From contig NZ_CP019724.1 in NCBI RefSeq assembly GCF_002005225.1, positions 8,164,001 to 8,228,000 of the forward strand: a stretch of 64,000 nucleotides of DNA, written 5' to 3'. The position numbers and the translations under genes are program-made. The DNA is from Streptomyces pactum. Its GTDB lineage: Bacteria > Actinomycetota > Actinomycetes > Streptomycetales > Streptomycetaceae. The number at the start of each line of letters is the position of its first letter. The stretch's first letter is position 1. Of the stretch, positions 46,754-54,998 are shown piece by piece. The notes beneath the pieces were generated by a model that ran no database searches, had not been told where the DNA came from, and saw nothing but the letters and a program-made list of their open reading frames with translations.

Positions 46754-47668
46754 ATGGAACAGATTACGCTCGGCAACGTCTCTATCACCCGCGTTTGGGA
46801 ATACTACGGGTCCGTCGAAATGGAGCCCCACGCCTTCTTCCCGGAAAGCTCGCAGGAAGTCTGGAAAGACGGCGCCCACTGGCTGGCCCCGCATTTCCTG
46901 GACTCCGAGACTCACACCGTGAATTCCGCGATCCAGACCTGGCTGCTGCGCAGCGGAGGCAAGACCATCCTCGTCGACACCGGTGTGGGCAACCACAAGG
47001 AGCGCCCGTACGCGCCGGTCTGGAGCCACCTGGAGACGGACTTCCTGGCCAACCTCGCCCGGGCAGGTGTCCAGCCCGAGGACGTGGACATCGTGATCAA
47101 CACGCATCTGCACATCGATCACGTCGGCTGGAACACGTACCTTGACGGGCGGAGTTGGGTTCCCACCTTTCCCAACGCCACCTATCTGATGCCGAAGGAC
47201 GACTTCGACTTCTGGAACCCGGCAAACGGCCACCAGCCGCTGCCCGGCCGCGGCAACCAGAACGTCTTCGAGGACAGCGTGGCCCCGGTGCACCAGGCCG
47301 GCCAGACGCTGCTGTGGCGGAACAGCCACGAGATCGACGCCGACCTGCGCCTGGACGCGGCTCCCGGACATACCCCCGGCTCCTCCGTGCTGACCCTCAC
47401 CTCCGGGACGGACCGCGCGGTGTTCGTTGGTGACCTGCTGCACAACCCGGTGCAGATCGTCGAGCCGGACGCCAACAGCTGCTTCTGCGAGGACCCTGCG
47501 GGCGCCCGCGCCACCCGCCGCAAGGTGCTGGGCTGGGCGGCCGACAACAACGCGCTCCTGATCCCCGCGCACCTGGGTGGTCACGGTGCCGCCGAAATCG
47601 CGCGTAACGGCAACACGTTCGACATCAAGGGCTGGGCGCCCTTCGCCCCGTACTCCGAGCAGGGCTGA
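46754..47668 (+). CDS. Metallo-beta-lactamase-fold hydrolase
   Basis: The 304-residue protein has the MBL metal motif NTHLHIDHVGW (HxHxDH at about residues 117-122), a downstream metal His in APGHTPGSSV, the bridging Asp in FVGDLLHN and the final His in IPAHLGGHG. AHL-lactonase and quinolone-signal-cleaving families share this layout; the substrate here is unknown. AAGGAA precedes ATG 46754. It is the first of three closely spaced genes with a carboxylesterase and a RidA protein. Confidence 0.9.
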   Translation: MEQITLGNVSITRVWEYYGSVEMEPHAFFPESSQEVWKDGAHWLAPHFLDSETHTVNSAIQTWLLRSGGKTILVDTGVGNHKERPYAPVWSHLETDFLANLARAGVQPEDVDIVINTHLHIDHVGWNTYLDGRSWVPTFPNATYLMPKDDFDFWNPANGHQPLPGRGNQNVFEDSVAPVHQAGQTLLWRNSHEIDADLRLDAAPGHTPGSSVLTLTSGTDRAVFVGDLLHNPVQIVEPDANSCFCEDPAGARATRRKVLGWAADNNALLIPAHLGGHGAAEIARNGNTFDIKGWAPFAPYSEQG

Positions 47669-47689
47669 CGCCCCCGGAAAGGCATAGTT

Positions 47690-49183
47690 GTGAGTCACGG
47701 ACTTGAGCCCGTCGTCACCACCGCACAGGGAGCCGTCCGCGGCCTCCGTCAGGACGACGGCACCGCCACCTTCTTGAACATCCCCTACGCCGCTCCTCCG
47801 ATGGGCGCCGGCCGGTTCGCCCCGCCGCAGCCGCACGAGCTCTGGGACGGCGTACGGGACGCCACCGTGCCCGGCCCCAATGCCCCGCAGTCCGAGCGGA
47901 AGCTCGGCAGCATCGACATGGCCCCCTACTTCGGCGCCGGCTGGAGCCGTGGCGAGGACTACCTCACCGTCAACGTCTTCCAGCCCACCGCCGCGGACAG
48001 CGGTCTGCCCGTGATGGTGTTCGTCCACGGCGGCGGGTTCGTCGCCGGGTCGACGCGGTCCGCGCTGTACGACGGTTCCGCCTTCGCCCGCGACGGCGTC
48101 GTCCTGGTCACACTCAACTACCGGCTGGGCATCGCCGGGTTCCTCGACATCCCCGGGGCGCCCGCCAACCGCGGCCTGCTCGATGTCGTCGCTGCGCTGC
48201 GCTGGGTGCGGAAGAACATCGCCGCCTTCGGCGGTGACCCGGACAACGTCACCCTCTTCGGCCAGTCGGCCGGGGCGACCGTCGTCGGCGGCATCCTCGC
48301 CACCCTTGAGGTCGCGGGCCTGTTCCGCCGGGCGATCGTGCAGAGCGGCAGTGGTTTGGGGGCATTCTCCTCCGAGCAGGCCGCCCGCGTGACCAAGGCC
48401 GCAGCCGAGGAACTCGGCATCGAGCCGCACACCGACGCCTTCGCGGACATCTCCGACGAACGCCTGGTGGAGGCCGCCTCCCGGCTCGTGGGCATCGACC
48501 TGCGGACCGAAACGCACCACGACCCGCTGATCGGCCTCAGCCCCTTCAGCCTGGTGCTCGACACGCAGCCCGCCGTATCCGTCGCCGCCGGCCTGAGCGC
48601 CGATGTCGACCTGCTCGTCGGCACCAACACCGAAGAGGGAAACCTCTACCTGGTCCCCGTGGACAAGCACGCCACGTCGACCGCCGGGGACGTCGACGAC
48701 ACGGCGGCGCGCTCGCACCCGAAGCCCGCGCAGCTCGTGGAGACGTACCGCAGCACCCGCCCCGAGGCGTCCTTCGGTGAGCTGCGGTCGGCCATCATGG
48801 GCGACGCGCTGTTCGGCGCGGGCAGCTGGGCCCTGGCCGGCGCACATGCCGCCCACCCCCGGTCCGCCACGTTCAGCTACGAGTTCGCCTGGCGCTCCCG
48901 CGCCCTGGACGGAGACCTCGGCGCCACCCACGCGATGGAGCTCCCCTTCGTCTTCGACATCGCGGAGCTCCCGCAACTGTCGGGTGAGGGCGCCCTGCTC
49001 GGCCCCGACAAGCCCCCCGCGGACCTCGCCGCCCGCACCCACGAGGCCTGGATCCGTTTCGCCAGGACCGGCAACCCCGGTTGGGACCAGTACGACACCA
49101 CACGCCGGACCACGATGCACATCGACGCCGAGTGGACCCAGGTCGACGACCCCCGCAGCCGGGAACGACAGGCCTGGAACTGA
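47690..49183 (+). CDS. Type B carboxylesterase
   Basis: The 497-residue alpha/beta hydrolase of the carboxylesterase/cholinesterase family has GRFAPPQ, EDYLTVNVFQP, oxyanion hole VFVHGGGFVAG, nucleophile elbow FGQSAGA (Ser near residue 193), acid in GTNTEEGN and His in ATHAMELPFVF. No signal peptide is present, so it is cytosolic. It starts at GTG 47690, 21 bp after the MBL gene, and is followed by RidA after 46 bp; all three are probably cotranscribed. Confidence 0.92.
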   Translation: MSHGLEPVVTTAQGAVRGLRQDDGTATFLNIPYAAPPMGAGRFAPPQPHELWDGVRDATVPGPNAPQSERKLGSIDMAPYFGAGWSRGEDYLTVNVFQPTAADSGLPVMVFVHGGGFVAGSTRSALYDGSAFARDGVVLVTLNYRLGIAGFLDIPGAPANRGLLDVVAALRWVRKNIAAFGGDPDNVTLFGQSAGATVVGGILATLEVAGLFRRAIVQSGSGLGAFSSEQAARVTKAAAEELGIEPHTDAFADISDERLVEAASRLVGIDLRTETHHDPLIGLSPFSLVLDTQPAVSVAAGLSADVDLLVGTNTEEGNLYLVPVDKHATSTAGDVDDTAARSHPKPAQLVETYRSTRPEASFGELRSAIMGDALFGAGSWALAGAHAAHPRSATFSYEFAWRSRALDGDLGATHAMELPFVFDIAELPQLSGEGALLGPDKPPADLAARTHEAWIRFARTGNPGWDQYDTTRRTTMHIDAEWTQVDDPRSRERQAWN

Positions 49184-49229
49184 CTCCACGCACAGACCGC
49201 TCTGCGCGCCCTTCCGCCAAGGACACACC

Positions 49230-49613
49230 ATGACAGGAACCGTCATCAGCACCGAGAACGCACCCACCCTGCCCGCCCCGCTGTCCCAGGGCATCCGCAA
49301 GGGCCCGATCCTTCAGGTCTCCGGGCAGCTACCGTTCGACCCGGCCACCGGCGATGTCGTCGGTACCACGGTCGCCGAGCAGACCGCCCAGACCCTGCGC
49401 AACGTCACCGCCGTCCTCCAGGCCGCCGGCGCCGGCCTGGAGGACGTCGTGATGCTCCGCGTCTACCTCACCACCCCCGCCCACCTGCCCGAGCTGAACG
49501 ATGCGTACGCGGCGGCCGTCGGCGAACCCTTCCCCGCCCGCACCACCGTCTACATGCAGCTTCCTCCCGGACTCCTCGTGGAGATCGACGCCCTGGCAGT
49601 CCTGGACGACTGA
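49230..49613 (+). CDS. RidA-family enamine/imine deaminase
   Basis: A 127-residue YjgF/YER057c/UK114 protein with the opening PAPLSQGIRKGPILQVSGQL, QTAQTLRNVTAVLQAAGAGL and the family signature PARTTVYMQLPPGLLVEIDALA carrying the conserved Arg. RidA proteins hydrolyse reactive enamines/imines. In a catabolic operon this one may deal with an intermediate released by the upstream hydrolases. AAGGA precedes ATG 49230. Confidence 0.93.
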   Translation: MTGTVISTENAPTLPAPLSQGIRKGPILQVSGQLPFDPATGDVVGTTVAEQTAQTLRNVTAVLQAAGAGLEDVVMLRVYLTTPAHLPELNDAYAAAVGEPFPARTTVYMQLPPGLLVEIDALAVLDD

Positions 49614-49630
49614 CTCGGCTACAGGGCAAG

Positions 49631-49669
49631 GCCGGTCTGGCGCGACCCCCGGGACCGCGCCAGACCGGC
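49631..49669 (+). terminator. Strong hairpin after the RidA gene
   Basis: GCCGGTCTGGCGCG (49631-49644) and its exact complement (49656-49669) enclose an 11-nt loop, 17 bp past the RidA stop codon. The 14-bp GC-rich stem is the best terminator candidate in the window and marks the end of the MBL-esterase-RidA operon. Confidence 0.87.
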
Positions 49670-49699
49670 GTCCGTCCCTGAGAGCGGAAAGGGGGCACG

Positions 49700-50545
49700 A
49701 TGAATGATCGCCTGTCGAGGGCGTGCCTCAACCTGAGGGTTGCACCGGCGGACCTGCTGGAGGCCTTGTGCTTCCTGGCGGGACGCCCGTCACCGCCCGC
49801 CGGTTCTCATCCGGTACGGCGCCTCTACCGGCACGTGCTCCACGCGGCGGCCTCACTGCCGCTGGGCGCGCTGCAACCGGGCGACGTGAGCGCGGCCACC
49901 GAGGTGCGCGCCGGCCTGTTGAACGCCGACGTCCCGCCCCCGTCGGACGCGGCCGCCCGCTGCATCCAGCACACGGTCGACGACCTGGGGCCCGCCGACC
50001 TGTGGTCGCTGGCCCGCGGCACCGCCATGACCCGCGACGACCTCGCGTGGGGCGCCGCCGCGACTCTGGCGCGGGAACGCCTCGAACAGCCGGACTCTCT
50101 GGACGACATCGCCGCACAGACCATCGTGGACGAAATCGCCGAACGGACCCCATGCCGGTGGGGCCGTCACCACAGCGACGCGGTTCGTGCCGCGCTGTAC
50201 CGGAGTCTGGCCGACCTCGCCGATGTCCTCCTGGAAGTGTCGGAGGCCTCCCCGACGCCCCTGGCCTGGAGGACCGACGACGACGTGAGGCGCGCCTCAA
50301 CCGTGATCGGCGGAGTGGCCCACGACGTAGTGGTCCACAACGCGGAGAACCCCCCCTCCTCCGCACAGCCCGTCTGGCACCACCCCTCTCCCCCTGCCGC
50401 ACACACCGCCTGGCAGTGGCGTATCACGAACGGACCGACCGGCCGCGCTTACCACGGTTGCGGGCCCTTCCATTCCGCGCTCGCGGCACGGCACGCCGCC
50501 GAGTGCGCGATCACGGCACTCGCCGCCGGGAGATGCAGCCTATGA
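49700..50545 (+). CDS. Hypothetical protein, no family recognised
   Basis: A 281-residue mostly helical, Ala/Arg/Asp-rich protein. It starts MNDRLSRACLNLRVAPADLL; a conserved-looking core includes DDLGPADLWSLARGTAMTRD and TIVDEIAERTPCRWGRHHSD. The last 50 residues contain WQWRITNGPTGRAYHGCG. GGAAAGG precedes the ATG. It follows the RidA terminator and so has its own transcript. I cannot assign a function. Confidence 0.72.
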   Translation: MNDRLSRACLNLRVAPADLLEALCFLAGRPSPPAGSHPVRRLYRHVLHAAASLPLGALQPGDVSAATEVRAGLLNADVPPPSDAAARCIQHTVDDLGPADLWSLARGTAMTRDDLAWGAAATLARERLEQPDSLDDIAAQTIVDEIAERTPCRWGRHHSDAVRAALYRSLADLADVLLEVSEASPTPLAWRTDDDVRRASTVIGGVAHDVVVHNAENPPSSAQPVWHHPSPPAAHTAWQWRITNGPTGRAYHGCGPFHSALAARHAAECAITALAAGRCSL

Positions 50546-50718
50546 GGGGCGTCGGCAGGTGAATCCGTGCCGACGCCCCCACGGCACACCGTGGCTTCCC
50601 ACAGTTCGTTCCGCGCTTGGAGTACGACAGCGGCCGAGTCATGAGCAGATGCCGGGATGACCAGGGCTGCGGGAAATGATCTAGCCCAGTCCCCGGTATC
50701 CGACGTCTCAATAAGTCG

Positions 50719-51037
50719 TTGGCCAGGGTGGCGGCATGCCCCGCTGGATGCGGCTCCCGCTACAGATCCACACCGTTCGGACAGACCCTGAGCGCCGCAA
50801 GCATCATCCACAGACGCACCCGACCCCACCGTCCGCAAACGAACGGCAAGGTGGAGTGCCTGAATCGAACCCTGCTCGACGAACGGGCGTACGCGCGCCC
50901 GTGCTCCGGCAACGCTGAACGCACCGAAGTCCTGGCGGATTTCCTGCACACCTGCAACTACCACCGGTGCCACACCGCGCTCGATGGCAGCCAGCCACCC
51001 ATCAGCCGCTTCAACGAACTTGCGGGTCAATACACCT
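50719..51037 (+). pseudogene. C-terminal fragment of an IS481-family transposase
   Basis: The frame reads RRTRPHRPQTNGKVECLNRT, LLDERAYARPCSGNAERTEV, LADFLHTCNYHRCHTALDGS and ISRFNELAGQYT, the integrase-core end of IS481-type transposases (with the catalytic Glu in GKVE). The N-terminal HTH and first two catalytic Asp residues are missing. Confidence 0.82.
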
Positions 51038-51081
51038 GGTTCTCCTCGCCGCCTTGTAGACGCGTCCGGCGCGGCCGCCGG

Positions 51082-52011
51082 TCACTCAGCCAGCGTGGCC
51101 GCCCACTGGGTGAAGATCTTGACGTACCGCGCCGGGTCGAGCTGGTGCATCACATGCAACGCGTCCGGCACCGACTCGTAGTCGACCTTCACCCCAGCCG
51201 ACTCCATCAACCGCCTGGCCTGCGCGGCCTGCTCGTCGGAGAGTGCCCCGAGCCGGTCGCCGGTCTCCGGGTCGATGCCGCGCGTGTGGTGAGTGAGGAG
51301 TACCGGCGTCTTGACCTGGCTCAGCATGCGCTCGTGCGGGCAGTTCAGGCCGACGGTTCCCTCCCAGAAGGCTCGTGCCCACTCCGGGTCGTACTCCTTC
51401 AAGTGCTGCGGGATCTCGTCGGCCACGAAGTGCCGCGCCATCGGCGACGACGCGGCGCCGGCCGCGCGACGGTAGCCCTCCCAGTCGCCCACGCTCCACT
51501 GATCGCCGAGGTACGTGCGGAAGAGTTCGAACAGGGGGCCCGCTCCCTGGCGGACCGAGTGGCCGTACGTGGGGACGAGTTCGGACGCGAAGAACGGGGC
51601 GTCCTCGCACAGCACACCCCGGATCTGCCCGGGCATGGCGTACGCCGACAGCCAGGCCGCGAGGACGCCGCCGGAGGAATTGCCCGCGACGACGACGGGT
51701 CGTTGCACCACCAGGGCGATGAACCGGACCAGGTCGTTGCCGAAGTTGTCGAGGCTGTACCGCTTCGGCGTCCAGCTGCTGCGCCCCTGGCCCCGCAGGT
51801 CGACGGCGTAGACGTGGAAGTCCTCCGCGAGGAGGCCCATGGTCTCCTCGTACCCCCACCAGGAGCCCGCCTGCTCGGGGACCAGCACCACGGCGGGCTT
51901 GTCCGGATCACCGGCCTCGGCGTAGTTCATGGTTATCTCACCGAGGTCGGCCTGCTGTTCGGGATAGGCGTGCGGGACGTAGACGTCGCGCAGCGCGGGG
52001 TCGGCCATCAT
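51082..52011 (-). CDS. Alpha/beta hydrolase
   Basis: The 309-residue protein shows YAEAGDPDKPAVVLVPEQAG, VYAVDLRGQGRSSW, nucleophile elbow AGNSSGGVLAAW and catalytic His in PDALHVMHQLD. The acid is probably the Asp in THHTRGIDPETG. AAGGAG precedes ATG 52011 by 7 nt. It is divergent from the IclR regulator and is its likely target. An IS481 fragment lies immediately downstream. Confidence 0.9.
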   Translation of the reverse strand: MMADPALRDVYVPHAYPEQQADLGEITMNYAEAGDPDKPAVVLVPEQAGSWWGYEETMGLLAEDFHVYAVDLRGQGRSSWTPKRYSLDNFGNDLVRFIALVVQRPVVVAGNSSGGVLAAWLSAYAMPGQIRGVLCEDAPFFASELVPTYGHSVRQGAGPLFELFRTYLGDQWSVGDWEGYRRAAGAASSPMARHFVADEIPQHLKEYDPEWARAFWEGTVGLNCPHERMLSQVKTPVLLTHHTRGIDPETGDRLGALSDEQAAQARRLMESAGVKVDYESVPDALHVMHQLDPARYVKIFTQWAATLAE

Positions 52012-52089
52012 TGATGTCTCCTTGGTCTTTTGAGCGCGAATTGACCAGTACCGGCGTCCACAGGTCGCCGGGTGGGCGAGTCACGGAGC

Positions 52090-52135
52090 TAGTATTCGGA
52101 CCGTGGCCGCCGACGCGCACGGACGATTCCGATGA
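52090..52135 (+). promoter_or_regulatory. Leaderless promoter and 10-codon upstream ORF overlapping the IclR start
   Basis: TAGTAT (52090-52095) is followed 7 nt later by GTG 52103, which opens a 10-codon frame encoding VAADAHGRFR and stops at TGA 52133-52135. That stop overlaps the IclR ATG (52132) as ATGA. The IclR gene has no convincing ribosome-binding site of its own. This geometry suggests a leaderless leader peptide translationally coupled to the regulator. The -35 is poor. Confidence 0.55.
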
Positions 52136-52899
52136 GTGGAACGCCAGTACAGACCCCTCGCTCGGGACGGCCGCTCCGCGGAGAACCGATCCTGGAGCGG
52201 GCCTTCAGGGTCCTGGGCGCCTTCGCGGAGGCCGGGGAGGGCCTGCCCCTGCACACGCTCGCGGCGCGGGCGGGTCTTCCGAAGAGCACCACGTCCCGGA
52301 TCGCGGCCCAGCTGACGGATGCGGGCGCCCTCGAACGCCTCGAAAACGGCGATTTCGTCGTCGGCCTGCAACTCCTCGAGATCGCCTCGCTGGCGCCCCG
52401 CGGCCACGGACTGCGCGCCGCGGCGCTGCCGTTCATGGAGGAGCTGCACCGGGTCACCGGCCAGCACATCCTCCTCGCCGTGCGCGACGGCGACGAGGCC
52501 GTTCTCGTCGAGCGCCTGTCCGCACGGGACTCGGCAGAGGTCAAGTACCGGGTCGGCGGTCGCCTCCCCCTCACCGGGACCGGCATCGGCATCGCCCTGC
52601 TGGCACACGCCCCCGAGCGGGTGCGGCAGGAGGCGCTGGCCGACGCGAACGACGCGGCGCTCCTGCGCCGGCTCATGGCCGCCGTCCGCACGGAGGGCGT
52701 CTGCGCCATGACGGTGCCCAACCCCCTGCGTTCCGGGCCCGCCACCATGTCAACCGTCGCCGCCCCGATCCTGGACCGTCGCGGTGACGTGCTGGGCGCG
52801 CTGTCCCTGGTCGCCCCCGACGAGGGCGGGACCCGGGCCGCCGCTCGGACGGCGCTGCGGACGGCGGGCCTGGCGATCTCCCGGGCCGTGGGGCGGTGA
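52132..52899 (+). CDS. IclR-family transcriptional regulator
   Basis: The 255-residue protein has an N-terminal winged helix (LERAFRVLGAFAEAGEGLPL, AARAGLPKSTTSRIAAQL) and an IclR effector domain with PLTGTGIGIALLAHAP and the C-terminal STVAAPILDRRGDVLGALSL. It is divergent from an alpha/beta hydrolase gene. Its start overlaps a tiny upstream ORF. Confidence 0.92.
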   Translation: MSGTPVQTPRSGRPLRGEPILERAFRVLGAFAEAGEGLPLHTLAARAGLPKSTTSRIAAQLTDAGALERLENGDFVVGLQLLEIASLAPRGHGLRAAALPFMEELHRVTGQHILLAVRDGDEAVLVERLSARDSAEVKYRVGGRLPLTGTGIGIALLAHAPERVRQEALADANDAALLRRLMAAVRTEGVCAMTVPNPLRSGPATMSTVAAPILDRRGDVLGALSLVAPDEGGTRAAARTALRTAGLAISRAVGR

Positions 52900-52989
52900 A
52901 CCGCGACTTGGCCGAGCGGCGGACCGGCGCCCACGGCGCCGGGTCCCTAACTCACACGCCTGACAACGACCCGCGAAGCCGTCAGCGGC

Positions 52990-53715
52990 TCAGGACTCGA
53001 CGAACTTGTCCGCCAGGCCCTGTTCCAGGTAGTCGTCCGGCAGGTCCTGGACGACCAGCTCGGCTTCGGTGCGTTTGGTGTGCAGCCGCCAGTAGGCGTC
53101 GGCCATCGTCTGAGGCTGGGAGTCGTGGCCCCCCTGGCCGATGAAGGCGGCGATCGCCACGTGCGCGGCGTAGACGCCGGTACCGGAAAGTGCCGCATGC
53201 AGGTTGAGGATCCAGTTGCGCATTCCACCGGTGGCGATCTGGACGTTCGCCACGTGCGGGGCGATCACCGGGCCCGACCCCGCGCCACTGCTGACCAGGA
53301 CCGTCCCCGTGCCGCGCTCCAGCATGCCGGGCAGGACGTGCTGCACCGCCGCGACACCGCCGAGCAGGTAGAGATCCAACTGAGCCAGAACCGAGTCGAC
53401 GGTGACCTTCGTGGCCTCGACGAGCGGCGCGCGGCGCAGGTCTGCCGGGGAGGGCGCGGGCGAGTACTCGAGTACGTCGATCGGCCCCAGCCGCTCCTCG
53501 GCGGCGCTCAGCGCCGCGTGCAGAGCGGGACGATCGGTGACGTCGGCGGGGAACACCCCGACCCGGACGCCCGTGTCGGACAGATCGTCGGCCACCGCCC
53601 GGAGCGTCTTACGGTTCCGGGCGATCAGCGCCACGTCGAATCCCTCGGCGGCGAACCGCCGACCGATCGCGCGCCCCAGCTGCGGACCTGCGCCGACGAT
53701 CGCAATCGTGCTCAA
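52990..53715 (-). CDS. SDR-family NAD(P)-dependent oxidoreductase
   Basis: A 241-residue Rossmann protein with cofactor loop IVGAGPQLGRAIG (GxxxGxG variant) and ADVTDRPALHAALSAAEERL. The canonical SDR catalytic YxxxK is not evident; the place is taken by VQIATGGMRNWILNLHAAL, so it may be an atypical or non-catalytic SDR. The start is TTG 53715. It is not obviously linked to the IclR gene, with which it converges. Confidence 0.85.
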   Translation of the reverse strand: MSTIAIVGAGPQLGRAIGRRFAAEGFDVALIARNRKTLRAVADDLSDTGVRVGVFPADVTDRPALHAALSAAEERLGPIDVLEYSPAPSPADLRRAPLVEATKVTVDSVLAQLDLYLLGGVAAVQHVLPGMLERGTGTVLVSSGAGSGPVIAPHVANVQIATGGMRNWILNLHAALSGTGVYAAHVAIAAFIGQGGHDSQPQTMADAYWRLHTKRTEAELVVQDLPDDYLEQGLADKFVES

Positions 53716-53834
53716 TTCGCCACCCCGTCACCCTTGTTCCGACATTCCGATGCACGCCGAAACAATAGTAGACAGGGCGTGGTCCGCGTCGCGGCCATCG
53801 GCCTGCTACCACACCCGCCCAGAGCGCCGAACGC

Positions 53835-53954
53835 TCAGACCCGGTGGCGTTTTCCGGTGCACGGGTCGACCCACTGCCCCAGGACCCCGTAGTCGATCTG
53901 AGCCTCCTCGCCCGGCTCGATCTCGTCGCACAGGTCGGTGTAGGCGCGACGCGC
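53835..53954 (-). pseudogene. IS21-type IstA transposase fragment
   Basis: The minus frame reads RAYTDLCDEIEPGEEAQIDY then GVLGQWVDPCTGKRHRV and a stop at 53835. EIEPG(E/D)EAQ(I/V)DYG is the hallmark segment around the first catalytic Asp of IS21-family IstA proteins. Only about 38 codons remain, directly abutting the truncated monooxygenase at 53961. Confidence 0.75.
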
Positions 53955-53960
53955 CGGCAG

Positions 53961-54271
53961 CGTCAACTACACACACGTGCTCGACGAGCACGCCGCAGTG
54001 CTCGTCGCGGCCGCCCAAGCCAAGGGCGCCGTCATGGAACCGACCCGCGAGGCGGAGGACGCCCGGCTCGCGGCCATGGCGGAGGACGCCCCCGACCACG
54101 AGTGGTCCCACGCCGAGTGCACCCCGGCTACTACAACGGTGAAGGGCGCGGCCGGCGAATGCCTCGATCGCCTACCCTCACGGTGCCGTCGCCTTTCAGG
54201 ACCTCCTGAAGCACTGGCGCCTGCAGTCCATGGACGAGGTCCTCCAGGCCGCGGCCGCTTCAAAGCCATAG
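53961..54271 (+). pseudogene. C-terminal remnant of a flavin (Baeyer-Villiger-type) monooxygenase
   Basis: Three successive frames give one family sequence: VNYTHVLDEHAAVLVAAAQA to APDHEWSHAECTP, then GYYNGEGRGRR in a second frame, then HGAVAFQDLLKHWRLQSMDE and VLQAAAASKP in a third. This is the last 100 residues of cyclohexanone-monooxygenase-like enzymes. At least two frameshifts and loss of the N-terminal 500 residues (at the IS21 junction) make it dead. Confidence 0.8.
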
Positions 54272-54409
54272 GGCGCCTTCGAGATGAGGTCACCGTGCCC
54301 GTCGCCTCAGTGCGGGGTGGACGGTGGCGTGACCCCGATGGGCGACCGGGCCGGCTGACCTGCCATGAAGTCACCAGGGTCCGGGCGCCGGTCCCGGGCC
54401 CTCGTTCTG

Positions 54410-54877
54410 TCAGGCGACCGTCCCGCCCGCATTGCGGATCAGCCGCTGGAGTACCTTCACCGTGGTGACGTAGTCGGCGTCGTCGATGCCCTCGTGGAGG
54501 GCGGCGCGGATCGCGGGAGAGTTCCGGGCCAGGTCGACACGGGCCTGTTCCCCCTCTTCGGTGAGCCACAACCGGCCTTCGGCGTCCCGGGTCAGCCAGC
54601 CTCGCTCCACCAGTCCCTCGGCCTCCGCCGCCAGGTCATCCTCGGGTCGGATGTAGGACGCCATGGCTTCTCGCAGTTCGGGCACGCTCATCCCCTCGCC
54701 GTCGGGCGAGATGTCGTTCACCGACAGGTTGCGCAGCAGCCAGAACTGGGGCTGGGTGTAGCCCTTTTCGGCCTGCCTGGTCCGGGTGTACGCGATGAGC
54801 GCCTCGTAGGCGACACCGGTCCAGTACGCGGCGGGCTGCCCGGCCAGTTCGGCGTCGGGAATTCGCTGAGTCGCCAT
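54410..54877 (-). CDS. MarR-family regulator
   Basis: A 155-residue protein: N-terminal dimerisation helix AAYWTGVAYEALIAYTRTRQ, winged helix QPQFWLLRNLSVNDISPDGE, VPELREAMASYIRPEDDLAA, wing EGLVERGWLTRDAEGRLWLT. ATG 54877 is supported by AGAGGA 7 nt upstream. The CTCAAG palindrome upstream at 54944 is its likely operator. It is followed at some distance by the decayed monooxygenase and preceded by a DODA-type dioxygenase on the same strand. Confidence 0.87.
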   Translation of the reverse strand: MATQRIPDAELAGQPAAYWTGVAYEALIAYTRTRQAEKGYTQPQFWLLRNLSVNDISPDGEGMSVPELREAMASYIRPEDDLAAEAEGLVERGWLTRDAEGRLWLTEEGEQARVDLARNSPAIRAALHEGIDDADYVTTVKVLQRLIRNAGGTVA

Positions 54878-54943
54878 GGGGTGTCCTCTCCCGGACTTCG
54901 GTGCGGGGCTCGGCGCCCTGCACGTCGTGCGGAGACCGTATGA

Positions 54944-54961
54944 CCTCAAGTGCGCTTGAGG
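54944..54961. promoter_or_regulatory. Palindromic operator upstream of the MarR gene
   Basis: CCTCAAG (54944-54950) and CTTGAGG (54955-54961) are exact complements around TGCG. It lies about 67 bp upstream of the MarR start and about 37 bp past the end of the dioxygenase gene. The dyad is the size expected for a MarR dimer, so autoregulation is inferred. Confidence 0.65.
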
Positions 54962-54998
54962 ACAAGCGGGTGATCCCCCGTGGCCCGGTCCGCTGGGC

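Noticed and set aside
46178-49300. A 1040-codon open frame on the minus strand
   Set aside because: It is antisense to the MBL, carboxylesterase and RidA genes, which have clear families, motifs and ribosome-binding sites. Its product is low-complexity Gly/Val/Arg/Asp sequence as expected from the complement of GC-rich codons.
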